From Pseudorhodoferax sp. Leaf274 (GTDB lineage: Bacteria > Pseudomonadota > Gammaproteobacteria > Burkholderiales > Burkholderiaceae_C): DNA of 46,010 nucleotides. The translations under genes and the position numbers were made by a program. The stretch's first letter is position 1. Each line of letters starts with the position of its first letter. The notes beneath the pieces are model-generated. The model was not told where the DNA came from. It worked only from the letters and a program-made list of their open reading frames with translations, and did not search any database. Location: positions 1 to 46,010 of the forward strand of contig NZ_LMNA01000011.1 in assembly GCF_001422445.1 (NCBI RefSeq). Reading direction: 5' to 3'. Shown piece after piece: positions 1-6,117 of the stretch.

Positions 1-1
1 C

Positions 2-751
2 TCAGCCCGATGCAGTTCGAACAACGCTGGTTGGCGGCGCAGCGCAAATCTGCCGCTTGAAGATCGGGCTACGCACTCCGGTTTTCAGGGGCAACCTCAC
101 AGCGGCGTCACGTGAGATTTGGTAGCTGAACACTTGAGGATTGGCGCCATGGTAAGGAAGCCCCTGGTAGTGTTCGTCGGTACGGCGCACCAGCTCTTCA
201 AGCTTTAGATTTCCTTCGGCCGCCTTCTGCCCTTGACCGTGGGCCCACGGTTCATCTTCACTCAGCCTCATGAACTCGACAATGACCCCAACATCCCGCG
301 CGAAAGTCACGCCGGTGTGGTGGTGGTAGAGGCCTCTTCCGATTAGCTCGAAAGATTTGTGAGACCGCGCTTTGTCGTCCTCCACCAAGCTCAAGACGCG
401 CGTTGGGAAGCCGTTGTAGCGCGAGAAAAACATCATCGGCCTTGAGCGACCGTCCAATTCACGCTGAAGCGCGGGCCTGCGAAGAATAGCCCTCGCCACT
501 CGCCCTGCGGCCACATTCTTAGCATGTCGTCCTGAAGTAAATGTTTGGACGAGCACAAGGCGCAAGTACTCGTCGTCGCCGCTTTTCTCGCTGTTGTGCA
601 AGTCGCAGGAGGGGACGGTAATTAACTCTTTCCTAAGATTCTCACCCCTAGCTTCTTCGATAGTGGGAAACAGGCCCCTTGGCGGAACATGCTCGCGCGA
701 AGTTGCCGCCTGATCGCATGCATAGCATCGGCCCTGGTTAGCTGTTGTCAT
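2..751 (-). CDS. HNH-type nuclease-like protein
   Basis: This 249-residue protein has a zinc-finger-like HNH arrangement. A Cys9-x2-Cys12 pair is followed by Arg-Glu-His-Val-Pro-Pro at 19-24, then Cys49-x2-His52-Asn53 and Asp-Asp-Glu-Tyr at 59-62. That spacing resembles HNH/beta-beta-alpha-metal endonucleases in which cysteines hold a structural zinc and the EH and HN residues form the active site. The rest of the protein (about 70-249) has no domain I recognise. I chose the ATG at 751, five residues upstream of the domain's first conserved stretch, because the frame upstream of it is arginine-rich and reads like non-coding DNA. The gene is divergent from the membrane-protein gene at 1008. 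It lies in the accessory region and has lower GC than the chromosomal genes. A role in DNA cleavage or phage defence is inference only; it could also be a homing-type or degraded nuclease. Confidence 0.7.
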   Translation of the reverse strand: MTTANQGRCYACDQAATSREHVPPRGLFPTIEEARGENLRKELITVPSCDLHNSEKSGDDEYLRLVLVQTFTSGRHAKNVAAGRVARAILRRPALQRELDGRSRPMMFFSRYNGFPTRVLSLVEDDKARSHKSFELIGRGLYHHHTGVTFARDVGVIVEFMRLSEDEPWAHGQGQKAAEGNLKLEELVRRTDEHYQGLPYHGANPQVFSYQISRDAAVRLPLKTGVRSPIFKRQICAAPPTSVVRTASG

Positions 752-789
752 AGGAACATTGTGCGTTTGAACGTGCGCATGCACCGCCC

Positions 790-973
790 GCGCAAGACCT
801 CTCGATCTGGGCGCCGCGGTAGGTCCGCGCCGGCCGATCCCGGCGAACCCCCGAGCCCTGCGCCGGCATCGGCCGCCCGCGCGCCGCCCTCCACTCCTCC
901 CATTACCGGTCGCGCAGCTGCATCGCCGCTGCACTGCCGCGCGCAAGATCTCTCGGTCTGGGCGACGCGGTAG
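790..973. repeat. 33-bp direct repeat pair in divergent intergenic region
   Basis: Two 33-bp copies lie at 790-822 and 941-973, 151 bp apart, and match at 30 of 33 positions. Both sit between the HNH gene and the membrane-protein gene, which are transcribed away from each other. Read on the plus strand in one frame, each copy encodes Ala-Gln-Asp-Leu-Ser-(Ile/Val)-Trp-Ala-(Pro/Thr)-Arg followed by TAG. The three differences are one silent change and two substitutions, so a copied 3' gene end is possible. Confidence 0.75.
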
Positions 974-1007
974 CCGGCTATCCTCGCGGCCTCAATCTGG
1001 AGGGCTC

Positions 1008-1526
1008 ATGTCGGACGGGATCATTTCTGCATTCATCGCGGCTTCGGCTGCGGTTTTCGGCGTCATCCTCACCCAGGTGCTTGGAGAGAAGTACCGGCGT
1101 TTCAAAGAGGGGTCATCTGTTGCCGCCGGCATCCTGGGCGAACTGAGCTCCTATGAGCAGGCGTGGCCCTTAGTACAAGCCATGTTGCGGGGCCTGGACG
1201 ATGCCGTGAGCGCCGGCGCACGCGAGCGCTTCTCCATGCGTTTTGGCGAGCGAGCAAAGGATCTTTACTTCGATGAGGTAGTGTCCAAGATTGGTCTTTT
1301 GGGGCCTGACATCGTGGAGCCAGTGGTCTACGTGTACTCCAACATCAGGGCCTTCCGTGTTGCCCTGGAACTCATCTCTGTGCACCACAAGGACATGACC
1401 GATGGTGAGCTCTTCCAGCGTTCGCAAACCTGCCAGCAGTGCCTGCAAAGGGCCCTTGCCCGTCGAGAAGAGCTGTTCAGTAAGTTGAAAGCGCGAAGCT
1501 CCAGACGAATGCGGCTGAGCGACTGA
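1008..1526 (+). CDS. Membrane-anchored protein of unknown function
   Basis: This 172-residue protein starts with a single hydrophobic segment (about residues 4-25, rich in Ile, Ala, Val and Phe), followed at once by Lys-Tyr-Arg-Arg. That pattern fits an N-terminal membrane anchor with the rest in the cytoplasm. The remainder (about 30-160) looks helical and soluble, with a Cys-Gln-Gln-Cys motif near 142-145. The start is supported by a GGAGG ribosome-binding sequence about five bases upstream of the ATG. It is divergent from the HNH-type gene and about 480 bp before the next plausible gene. I do not recognise a family. Single-pass proteins beside nuclease genes occur in phage-defence loci, but nothing in this sequence proves such a role. 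Confidence 0.7.
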   Translation: MSDGIISAFIAASAAVFGVILTQVLGEKYRRFKEGSSVAAGILGELSSYEQAWPLVQAMLRGLDDAVSAGARERFSMRFGERAKDLYFDEVVSKIGLLGPDIVEPVVYVYSNIRAFRVALELISVHHKDMTDGELFQRSQTCQQCLQRALARREELFSKLKARSSRRMRLSD

Positions 1527-1577
1527 CGTGTCTTGCAGTGCTGCAAGCGGTCGAGCCTGGGTAGCAGCGCTCGCGAG

Positions 1578-2038
1578 CCCTTGATCTGCAAACAGATGCG
1601 AAACCGCGCGCTGCCCTTGCGGGCCAGGGCGAAGGTGCTCCCTTAGGAACCGCGCTTGTGGGTTATCCGTTCGGAGATCTCTCCCCTCCTGGGCCCGATC
1701 GCCACACGGCTGATGAACCTGCACCTTCCGCTTGCCGTCCGTGAGGACAGGCCATCCAGCGCGCTATCGCTTTCAGGCAGAGTCCGCGGTCACCTCGTTC
1801 CAGGTGCGCCAGTTGCTCTCGCTCGCGTTTGCCCTAGTTGTGCTTCCCGATCAGCTCATCTCTCGCCGGATAGCGCCAGCGCCCAGGGAAGGGAAGCGGA
1901 GAAACGCTTCAACATGAAGCTCCTTTCGCCTCCCAAGAGGGGGAAGTGCGTCGGATGATACCGGCAGTGGGCCGGCCCAGGTTGGCCCAGCAGCAGGCCA
2001 CCTCATTGGGTAGCGCAACCCCTTGATTTGCAAGCAGA
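1578..2038. repeat. 19-bp direct repeat pair
   Basis: The sequence CCCTTGATCTGCAAACAGA at 1578-1596 recurs as CCCTTGATTTGCAAGCAGA at 2020-2038, with two mismatches. Similarity continues weakly on both sides: each copy has GGGTAGC a short distance upstream and a GCG-rich stretch downstream. The copies are 442 bp apart and enclose no recognisable gene. They could be leftover recombination or duplication sites. Confidence 0.55.
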
Positions 2039-2096
2039 GCGCAGATTCGCGCTCAGCGAAAAGCTGCTACAGGTGGCCACCTTGGACAACGCCTCA

Positions 2097-2142
2097 CCGG
2101 CTGAAATTTCAGCCGGTCAATGACGGCTCACTTTTGAGCCGT
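2097..2142. repeat. 20-bp perfect palindrome plus adjacent hairpin
   Basis: CCGGCTGAAATTTCAGCCGG at 2097-2116 is a perfect palindrome. Six bases later, ACGGCTCA-CTTT-TGAGCCGT (2123-2142) forms an 8-bp hairpin with a four-base loop. The hairpin lies six bases past the stop of the small minus-strand gene at 2149. Its reverse complement carries the same GGCTCA-AAAG-TGAGCC core as the hairpin at 2866-2885. There is no long T-run, so it is not a classic intrinsic terminator. Confidence 0.8.
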
Positions 2143-2148
2143 GGTTGG

Positions 2149-2418
2149 CTAACCGTCCGACGCTGCCGTGCCAGGGTGGCTCATGTCCGTGACCATCGCA
2201 ACGAACAGGTCGAAGGCCTGGCACCGCAGCTTGGCCACGTTCTCAAGTTCGGCGGCGGTCGGAGGCCGCTGCTGGCGCACCGCATCGGCAAGTGCCGCCT
2301 GTGCTTGTTCCGCCGCGCGCTCGGCGGCAACCCACTCCCGGAAAACTGGACTTGGCAAGAAGGACCCTCGACCGTGCGCCAGGTGACAAAGGCGATCAAG
2401 GCACGAGGAAGACCGCAT
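2149..2418 (-). CDS. Small hypothetical protein (alanine-rich, helical)
   Basis: This 89-residue frame has a protein-like middle and end: Glu-Trp-Val-Ala-Ala-Glu-Arg-Ala-Ala-Glu, then an Ala/Gln-rich helix and a second helix ending in a Phe-Asp-Leu-Phe-Val-Ala-Met segment. The first 25 residues are less convincing and there is no clear ribosome-binding site, so the true start may lie a little downstream. Support for a real gene comes from the paired hairpin just past its stop, which matches the one after the outward-facing gene at 2649. I do not recognise a domain. A small helical accessory protein of an integrative element is likely, but its function is unknown. Confidence 0.45.
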   Translation of the reverse strand: MRSSSCLDRLCHLAHGRGSFLPSPVFREWVAAERAAEQAQAALADAVRQQRPPTAAELENVAKLRCQAFDLFVAMVTDMSHPGTAASDG

Positions 2419-2618
2419 CGCCAGTATTCAGCCGGCCCTGCAGCCGCAAGGACCGCTGAACCTGGCCATGGGCTTGTCCTACAAGCAACTCCACCAGGGA
2501 TGCAGCGATTTCAGGTGGCCGCCTTGGGCCCGGGCCTTGCGTAAGGTCTGGCAGTGCATGCCCAGGTCAATGGTGAAAAAGCAAGGCAGCCAGACACGTT
2601 CAATTGAAAAAGATCACC

Positions 2619-2632
2619 AAATCTATTGATTT
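2619..2632. promoter_or_regulatory. Small palindrome upstream of the RHH-like gene
   Basis: AAATC-TATT-GATTT at 2619-2632 is a perfect 5-bp inverted repeat in an AT-rich stretch just before the gene at 2649. A TTGAAA hexamer at 2604-2609 could be a -35 element, but the matching -10 is weak. The position suits an operator, perhaps for the small DNA-binding-like protein encoded next to it; this is inference. Confidence 0.4.
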
Positions 2633-2648
2633 AGAGTACCATTCCTTC

Positions 2649-2843
2649 ATGAGCACACAGAAACCAATGGGCGGCGCAAGGCCAGGGGCCGGCAGGAAGC
2701 CAAGAGTTGCAGGCGCACCGGCTACGCAGTCCGTGTCAATCAAGCTGTCCGAGGAGCAGAAGGCGAAGCTGCATCAGCTTGGCGGTGCGCCCTGGGTGCG
2801 CGACAAGATCGACAAGGCCAAGGTGCCGACACCGAAGGAATAA
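2649..2843 (+). CDS. Small ribbon-helix-helix-like DNA-binding protein
   Basis: This 64-residue protein begins with a basic, flexible Gly-Ala-Arg-Pro-Gly-Ala-Gly-Arg-Lys-Pro tail (about residues 8-18), a pattern common in small nucleic-acid-binding proteins of phages and plasmids. After it comes Ser-Val-Ser-Ile-Lys-Leu-Ser-Glu-Glu-Gln (about 28-37), then two helices around Gly-Gly-Ala-Pro-Trp-Val-Arg-Asp. This is the strand-helix-helix order of ribbon-helix-helix regulators such as Arc or CopG. I chose the ATG at 2649 because the frame can extend to 2604 but those residues overlap the promoter-like AT-rich sequence. A palindrome lies upstream and a hairpin just after the stop. A repressor or copy-control role is likely but inferred. 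Confidence 0.6.
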   Translation: MSTQKPMGGARPGAGRKPRVAGAPATQSVSIKLSEEQKAKLHQLGGAPWVRDKIDKAKVPTPKE

Positions 2844-2865
2844 CCGCCGCGCCTCTGGGCGGCAC

Positions 2866-2885
2866 CGGGCTCAAAAGTGAGCCCG
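2866..2885. repeat. Hairpin matching the one at 2123-2142
   Basis: CGGGCTCA-AAAG-TGAGCCCG is an 8-bp stem with a four-base loop. It shares the GGCTCA-AAAG-TGAGCC core with the reverse complement of 2123-2142. Both are followed within a few bases, in the same relative direction, by TTGA and then TTTCAG. It lies 22 bases past the stop of the RHH-like gene and overlaps a GTG (2877) that could otherwise be read as a start for the next gene. Confidence 0.75.
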
Positions 2886-2978
2886 TTGATTTCAGAGGCA
2901 AAAAAGGCGACGGCCACGGAGGTACGAACTCCGCAGCCGTCTAACCACAACGTGCAACCGGTGAAGGAAACGCACATC

Positions 2979-3413
2979 ATGGCTACCCGCATTGTCGCCC
3001 CGGGAGGGGCACCCACGCATCCGCAAGGCGCAGGAAACGCGCTCAGCACCACCAGCAATCAGCCACAGGCCCTGCACGGCACACACATCGTGCCGGCCCA
3101 CATCGGCTGCTTCTACCCTCCAGCCATCGACGCATCCGACCTGCTCGAGGTCAACTTCGACCGGCGGCAGATCGGCCCCGATGGGCTCTACCTAGTGGAG
3201 CTCGTGAGGGACGGGCAAGTGGCATGGCGCGGCGCGCGGCGCTTCCATCATGACCTGTCCGGCCTGTACATCGACCAGACTGGCGAAGGGGACCACAAGC
3301 TCATCCAGTCGCCCGCGGCGGTGGGCCTGCGGGTGGTCGGCTACGTGATCGAGGTCTACAAGCCCGCCCGGCGCATCGCCGAACTGGCACAGGCCCTGCG
3401 GAGGGCAGCATGA
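2979..3413 (+). CDS. Degenerate S24/LexA-like protein
   Basis: This protein has 144 residues from the ATG at 2979, which is preceded by an AAGGA ribosome-binding sequence. The C-terminal half follows the layout of the S24 (LexA/phage-repressor) peptidase fold. It has an Asp-Leu-Leu-Glu-Val-Asn strand, then Gly-Pro-Asp-Gly-Leu-Tyr-Leu-Val, a Trp-Arg-Gly-Ala-Arg-Arg strand, and a closing Val-Gly-Tyr-Val-Ile-Glu-Val-Tyr. In active members a Ser-Met pair precedes the first strand and a lysine sits in the fourth. Here these positions read Tyr-Pro-Pro and Arg/Ala, so self-cleavage is not expected. No N-terminal helix-turn-helix is visible. An upstream in-frame GTG at 2877 would add 34 residues but lies inside a hairpin. 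The gene overlaps the next by an ATGA, starting a coupled run of four genes. The homology call is by eye and tentative. Confidence 0.6.
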   Translation: MATRIVAPGGAPTHPQGAGNALSTTSNQPQALHGTHIVPAHIGCFYPPAIDASDLLEVNFDRRQIGPDGLYLVELVRDGQVAWRGARRFHHDLSGLYIDQTGEGDHKLIQSPAAVGLRVVGYVIEVYKPARRIAELAQALRRAA

Positions 3414-3667
3414 GTACCGCCGACAACGCCATCCAGTTCCGGCCCACGGGCTGGCAGGGCTACGTTCACTCGTCCGACGGCACCTTACCAGCCAGTGGGT
3501 GCTTGCTGGCCATCCACGCATCGGCCCGACTGGGCGAGATCGACATGACCGCGCTGATCAGCGGTATCAGCTGCGCCATCCGGTTGAGCGCTGCAGACGC
3601 CCGGGCCGTGGCGGCCGAACTGCTGGCCGCGGCTGCTGCTGTAGAAGCGAAGCGAGGTGCAGCATGA
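3410..3667 (+). CDS. Small hypothetical protein, coupled
   Basis: This 85-residue protein starts in an ATGA overlap with the stop of the preceding gene, so translation is probably coupled. It has a polar N-terminal half, a middle stretch of mixed strands (Leu-Leu-Ala-Ile-His-Ala, Ile-Ser-Cys-Ala-Ile-Arg-Leu) and an alanine-rich C-terminal helix. I recognise no domain. The conserved-looking packing with its neighbours, each overlapping by four bases or one base, argues that it is a real gene in the element's replication or regulation operon. Its function is unknown. Confidence 0.6.
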   Translation: MSTADNAIQFRPTGWQGYVHSSDGTLPASGCLLAIHASARLGEIDMTALISGISCAIRLSAADARAVAAELLAAAAAVEAKRGAA

Positions 3668-3924
3668 GCGGGCTGCAGGGAGTCATCCTGCGCGTCCAAG
3701 GGCGAGGCTTCATCGTGGCGGCGCAGGGCCAAGAGCACCACTATGCGCCGCGCCACGCACGCCGGCAGGCCTGGTTCCGCCAGTTGCCGGCCGACGACCG
3801 GGCATGCGTCGACGCTTGGCTGCGCACCTGGGCTGTCCAAGAGCGCCAGCGCAGGGAGGTCCGCCGCCACGAGATGGGGAAGGCCGGTCAGATCGAGCGC
3901 TGCCGGCCGCCAGAGGCGACTTGA
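3664..3924 (+). CDS. Small basic hypothetical protein, coupled
   Basis: This 86-residue protein starts in an ATGA overlap with the upstream stop and shares one base with the next start (TGATG). It is rich in Arg, Gln and His, with several Trp residues (Trp-Phe-Arg-Gln, Asp-Ala-Trp-Leu-Arg-Thr-Trp) and a very basic second half (Glu-Arg-Gln-Arg-Arg-Glu-Val-Arg-Arg-His). That composition fits a small nucleic-acid-binding or structural helper protein. I do not recognise the family. Its position before the winged-helix protein suggests a part in the same replication or maintenance function, by inference. Confidence 0.55.
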   Translation: MSGLQGVILRVQGRGFIVAAQGQEHHYAPRHARRQAWFRQLPADDRACVDAWLRTWAVQERQRREVRRHEMGKAGQIERCRPPEAT

Positions 3925-4514
3925 TGAGCAACGGCCGCAACCCGAAGAGGCGCGGCCACGACAGCAGCAGAGACGCCGGCGGATTCGTGGCCCTGCCCTG
4001 GGCCGTGCTGGACTCGCCGGCCTACCTGGGGCTGTCGCACCCCGCCAAGGCGCTGCTGCTCGAGGTGGCCCGGCAGTTCGTCCGCGACAACAATGGGCAG
4101 CTGCTCTGCTCGCGCGCCTACATGGCCGGCCGCGGCTGGTACTCGCACGACGTGCTGCAGCGGGCCAAGCGCGAGCTGATCGCCGCCGGCCTGCTGTTCG
4201 AGACCGTCATGGGCCAGCGGCCCAACAAGGCCGCGTGGTACGCGCTGACCTGGCGCGCGCTCGACCGACACCCTGGCTACGACGTGGGCGCGGTGGCCAA
4301 CTTCAAGCGCGGCGCCTACCGTGCCAGCGAAAACGCACCCCTTAGCCCGTCTGGCGGGACAGGAGCGCGCGATATAGGTCCGGGAGACGGGACAGGGGCA
4401 TCGGCTACTGTCCCGCGAGGCGGACCTATCCGGGGTCTTTTTGGCCCTCTGCCTGTCCCGGGAGACGGGCACCATCTAGATAACCATCTTCTGCATCGTT
4501 CAAGGGTGGCATGA
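3924..4514 (+). CDS. Winged-helix, replication-type protein
   Basis: This 196-residue protein has a first part (about 20-115) that reads as a winged helix-turn-helix: Phe-Val-Ala-Leu-Pro-Trp-Ala-Val-Leu-Asp-Ser-Pro-Ala-Tyr, then Ala-Lys-Ala-Leu-Leu-Leu-Glu-Val-Ala-Arg, then a recognition-helix-like stretch and Leu-Ile-Ala-Ala-Gly-Leu-Leu-Phe-Glu. Proteins of this kind are common near the replication or early genes of phages and integrative elements of Burkholderiales. The tail (about 135-190) is low-complexity, built on repeated Pro-x-Gly-Gly/Asp-Gly-Thr-like units. At DNA level these are direct and inverted copies of CGGGACAGG. The start overlaps the previous stop by one base. Whether it initiates replication or regulates transcription cannot be told from sequence alone. 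Confidence 0.6.
   Translation: MSNGRNPKRRGHDSSRDAGGFVALPWAVLDSPAYLGLSHPAKALLLEVARQFVRDNNGQLLCSRAYMAGRGWYSHDVLQRAKRELIAAGLLFETVMGQRPNKAAWYALTWRALDRHPGYDVGAVANFKRGAYRASENAPLSPSGGTGARDIGPGDGTGASATVPRGGPIRGLFGPLPVPGDGHHLDNHLLHRSRVA
4350..4475. repeat. Direct and inverted CGGGACAG motifs in the 3' end of the winged-helix gene
   Basis: GGCGGGACAGG and GACGGGACAGG occur in direct orientation, and CTGTCCCG occurs twice in inverted orientation. The pair TAGGTCCG / CGGACCTA is also inverted across the centre. All lie within about 125 bp. They encode the protein's Pro/Gly/Thr-rich tail, yet the clustering resembles iterons or a foldback structure. Confidence 0.5.
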
Positions 4515-4535
4515 GCAGCAAGGCGGCGTCAAAGG

Positions 4536-4856
4536 CTAGGACGCGAGCACCTTGCTGAACGCCTCGACTGCGCGCGTGATGATCAGCGTGTCGGTGATCT
4601 TCCAATAGATCCGATCTTGGTCTTCGCCGTCCTTAGCCCGCCCCGCGATCTCGGCCATGAGAGGCCCGAACAAGCCCTTCACCGCAGCACCCGAAAGGGC
4701 CACGTGGAAGGCGTCTTGCTGCGGCGTAACCCACAAACTGCCAGGCCTCAGATCGTGCCGCACGATGCGGTGGCGGCGGCCCTTGTTCACCTGCATAGCA
4801 AGCGACGAATGCCTCTCCACTTCGTGCTTCAGGAAGTCGGTCGATCCAGTGCTCAT
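4536..4856 (-). CDS. Hypothetical protein next to the tRNA junction
   Basis: This 106-residue protein is convergent with the winged-helix gene, 21 bp away. It has a polar N-terminal part with several His and Arg residues (Lys-Gly-Arg-Arg-His-Arg-Ile-Val-Arg-His), a central mixed region with Ala-Val-Lys-Gly-Leu-Phe-Gly-Pro, and a C-terminal helix (Ile-Ile-Thr-Arg-Ala-Val-Glu-Ala-Phe). I recognise no family. The ATG at 4856 has no strong ribosome-binding site, but the composition is protein-like throughout. It is the last gene before the tRNA. The tandem GTGGCTACAT repeat sits 15-35 bases upstream of its start, where an operator or promoter would be expected. Confidence 0.55.
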   Translation of the reverse strand: MSTGSTDFLKHEVERHSSLAMQVNKGRRHRIVRHDLRPGSLWVTPQQDAFHVALSGAAVKGLFGPLMAEIAGRAKDGEDQDRIYWKITDTLIITRAVEAFSKVLAS

Positions 4857-4870
4857 GTTGCGTTCGCAAT

Positions 4871-4891
4871 GTGGCTACATCGTGGCTACAT
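4871..4891. repeat. Tandem GTGGCTACAT repeat near the tRNA junction
   Basis: Two exact copies of GTGGCTACAT (4871-4880 and 4882-4891) lie 11 bp apart, one helical turn, between the tRNA 3' end and the last accessory gene. Short direct repeats one turn apart near a tRNA junction are typical of arm-type sites bound by tyrosine integrases. They would equally serve as an operator for the minus-strand gene. Confidence 0.5.
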
Positions 4892-4949
4892 ACGGGCCTT
4901 GGAAAGGCGGCTTGCTATGCATTTCGAAGCTGGAAACCCGCATGGATAT

Positions 4950-5027
<78 letters not shown>

Positions 5028-5087
5028 GCGCCGCACCGGGCAGAACCGGTGGCGGGCGGCGGCGATTGTAGGGGGCCTGCTGTGAAC

Positions 5088-6089
5088 CTAGCGTGGCCGG
5101 CTCAGCGCGTTGCTGACCAGCTTGGAGGTGATGTCCACGATCTGGATCATGCGGTCGTAGGGCATGCGCGTGGGGCCGATCACGCCCAGCGTGCCGACGA
5201 TCTGGCCATCGACCTCGTACGGCGCGCTGACCACCGAGAGTTCCTCGAACGGCACGACCTGGCTCTCGCCGCCGATGTAGATGCGCACGCCCTCGGCACG
5301 GCTGGACACGTCGAGCAGGCGCAGCAGCTGCGTCTTCTGCTCGAACAGGTCGAAGGCGCGGCGCAGGTGCCGCATGTCACTGGAGAAGTCGCTGACGGCC
5401 AGCAGGTTGCGTTCGCCCGAGATCACGACCTCGTCCTGCGAGCCCGAGGTCTCGGTGCTCACGCTCACGGCGGCCTGCATCAGCGTGGCGATCTCGCCGC
5501 GCAGCGTCTCGACCTCGCCGGCCAGTTTGTCGCGCACCTGCTCGAACGCCATGCCGACGTAGTTGGCGTTGAGGTAGTTGGCGGCCTCGACCAGCTGCGA
5601 CTGGGTGTAGTCGGCCTCGGTGAACAGCACGCGGTTCTGCACGTCGCCATCGGGCGAGACGATGATGACCAGCACGCGCCGTTCGGACAGGCGCAGGAAC
5701 TCGATGTGGTGGAACACCGAGGCCCGCCGCGGCGCCAGCACCACGCCGACGAACTGCGACAGGCTGGACAGCAGGTTGGCCGCATTGGCGATGACCTTCT
5801 GCGGCTGCTCTGCCGCCAGGCGCGGCGTGTGCAGCTGGTCGCGCTGGGCCGTCAGCATGGTGTCGACGAACAGCCGGTAGCCGCGCGCCGTGGGAATGCG
5901 CCCGGCCGAGGTGTGGGGACTGGCGATCAGCCCCAGTTCCTCGAGGTCGGACATCACGTTGCGGATGGTGGCGGGCGACAGGTCCAGGCCCGAGGCCTTG
6001 GACAATGTCCGCGAGCCCACGGGCTGGCCATCGGCGATGTAGCGCTCGACCAGCGCTTTCATCAACAACTTGGCTCTGTCATCCAGCAT
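5088..6089 (-). CDS. hrcA: Heat-inducible transcription repressor HrcA
   Basis: HrcA represses class I heat-shock genes (groESL, dnaK) by binding the CIRCE operator, and it depends on GroEL for folding. The 333-residue protein has the usual family length. The N-terminal winged helix (about 1-75) carries the hallmark Ser-Pro-Ala-Thr-Ile-Arg-Asn and Thr-Ser-Ala-Gly-Arg-Ile-Pro-Thr motifs. The GAF-like dimerisation region follows. The start is ATG at 6089. It is divergent from nadK with only 28 bp between the two coding starts, an order common in Burkholderiales. I see no CIRCE inverted repeat in that gap, so it is unlikely to repress itself there. Identification is secure. Confidence 0.97.
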   Translation of the reverse strand: MLDDRAKLLMKALVERYIADGQPVGSRTLSKASGLDLSPATIRNVMSDLEELGLIASPHTSAGRIPTARGYRLFVDTMLTAQRDQLHTPRLAAEQPQKVIANAANLLSSLSQFVGVVLAPRRASVFHHIEFLRLSERRVLVIIVSPDGDVQNRVLFTEADYTQSQLVEAANYLNANYVGMAFEQVRDKLAGEVETLRGEIATLMQAAVSVSTETSGSQDEVVISGERNLLAVSDFSSDMRHLRRAFDLFEQKTQLLRLLDVSSRAEGVRIYIGGESQVVPFEELSVVSAPYEVDGQIVGTLGVIGPTRMPYDRMIQIVDITSKLVSNALSRPR

Positions 6090-6117
6090 CGGCGCATTTT
6101 AGTGATGTAATTTGCCG

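Larger units (their letters stand above)
1527..2148. other. About 620 bp without a supported gene
   Basis: No reading frame here has convincing protein-like composition or a start with a ribosome-binding site. What is visible is a 19-bp direct repeat (1578-1596 and 2020-2038), a perfect 20-bp palindrome (2097-2116) and a strong hairpin (2123-2142). The stretch may be remnant mobile DNA; I found no transposase remnant or tRNA in it. Confidence 0.6.

Noticed and set aside
1655-1710. tRNA-like 3' end in the gene-free region
   Set aside because: A TTCG-containing stretch looks vaguely like a T-loop, but no stems pair and it does not match the CAU tRNA end.
2023-2544. Plus-strand frame opposite the small minus gene at 2149
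   Set aside because: Its composition is Arg/Cys/Trp-rich and irregular, and it crosses the palindrome and hairpin. The minus-strand frame is more protein-like.
2877-2978. GTG start at 2877 for the S24-like gene
   Set aside because: It lies within the 2866-2885 hairpin and lacks a ribosome-binding site, while the ATG at 2979 has AAGGA upstream.
5049-6110. Long plus-strand open frame opposite hrcA
   Set aside because: It is rich in His, Asp and Gln in the way expected from the complement of a GC-rich gene, and hrcA on the other strand is certain.
6090-6117. CIRCE operator between hrcA and nadK
   Set aside because: The 28-bp gap contains no TTAGCACTC/GAGTGCTAA inverted repeat.
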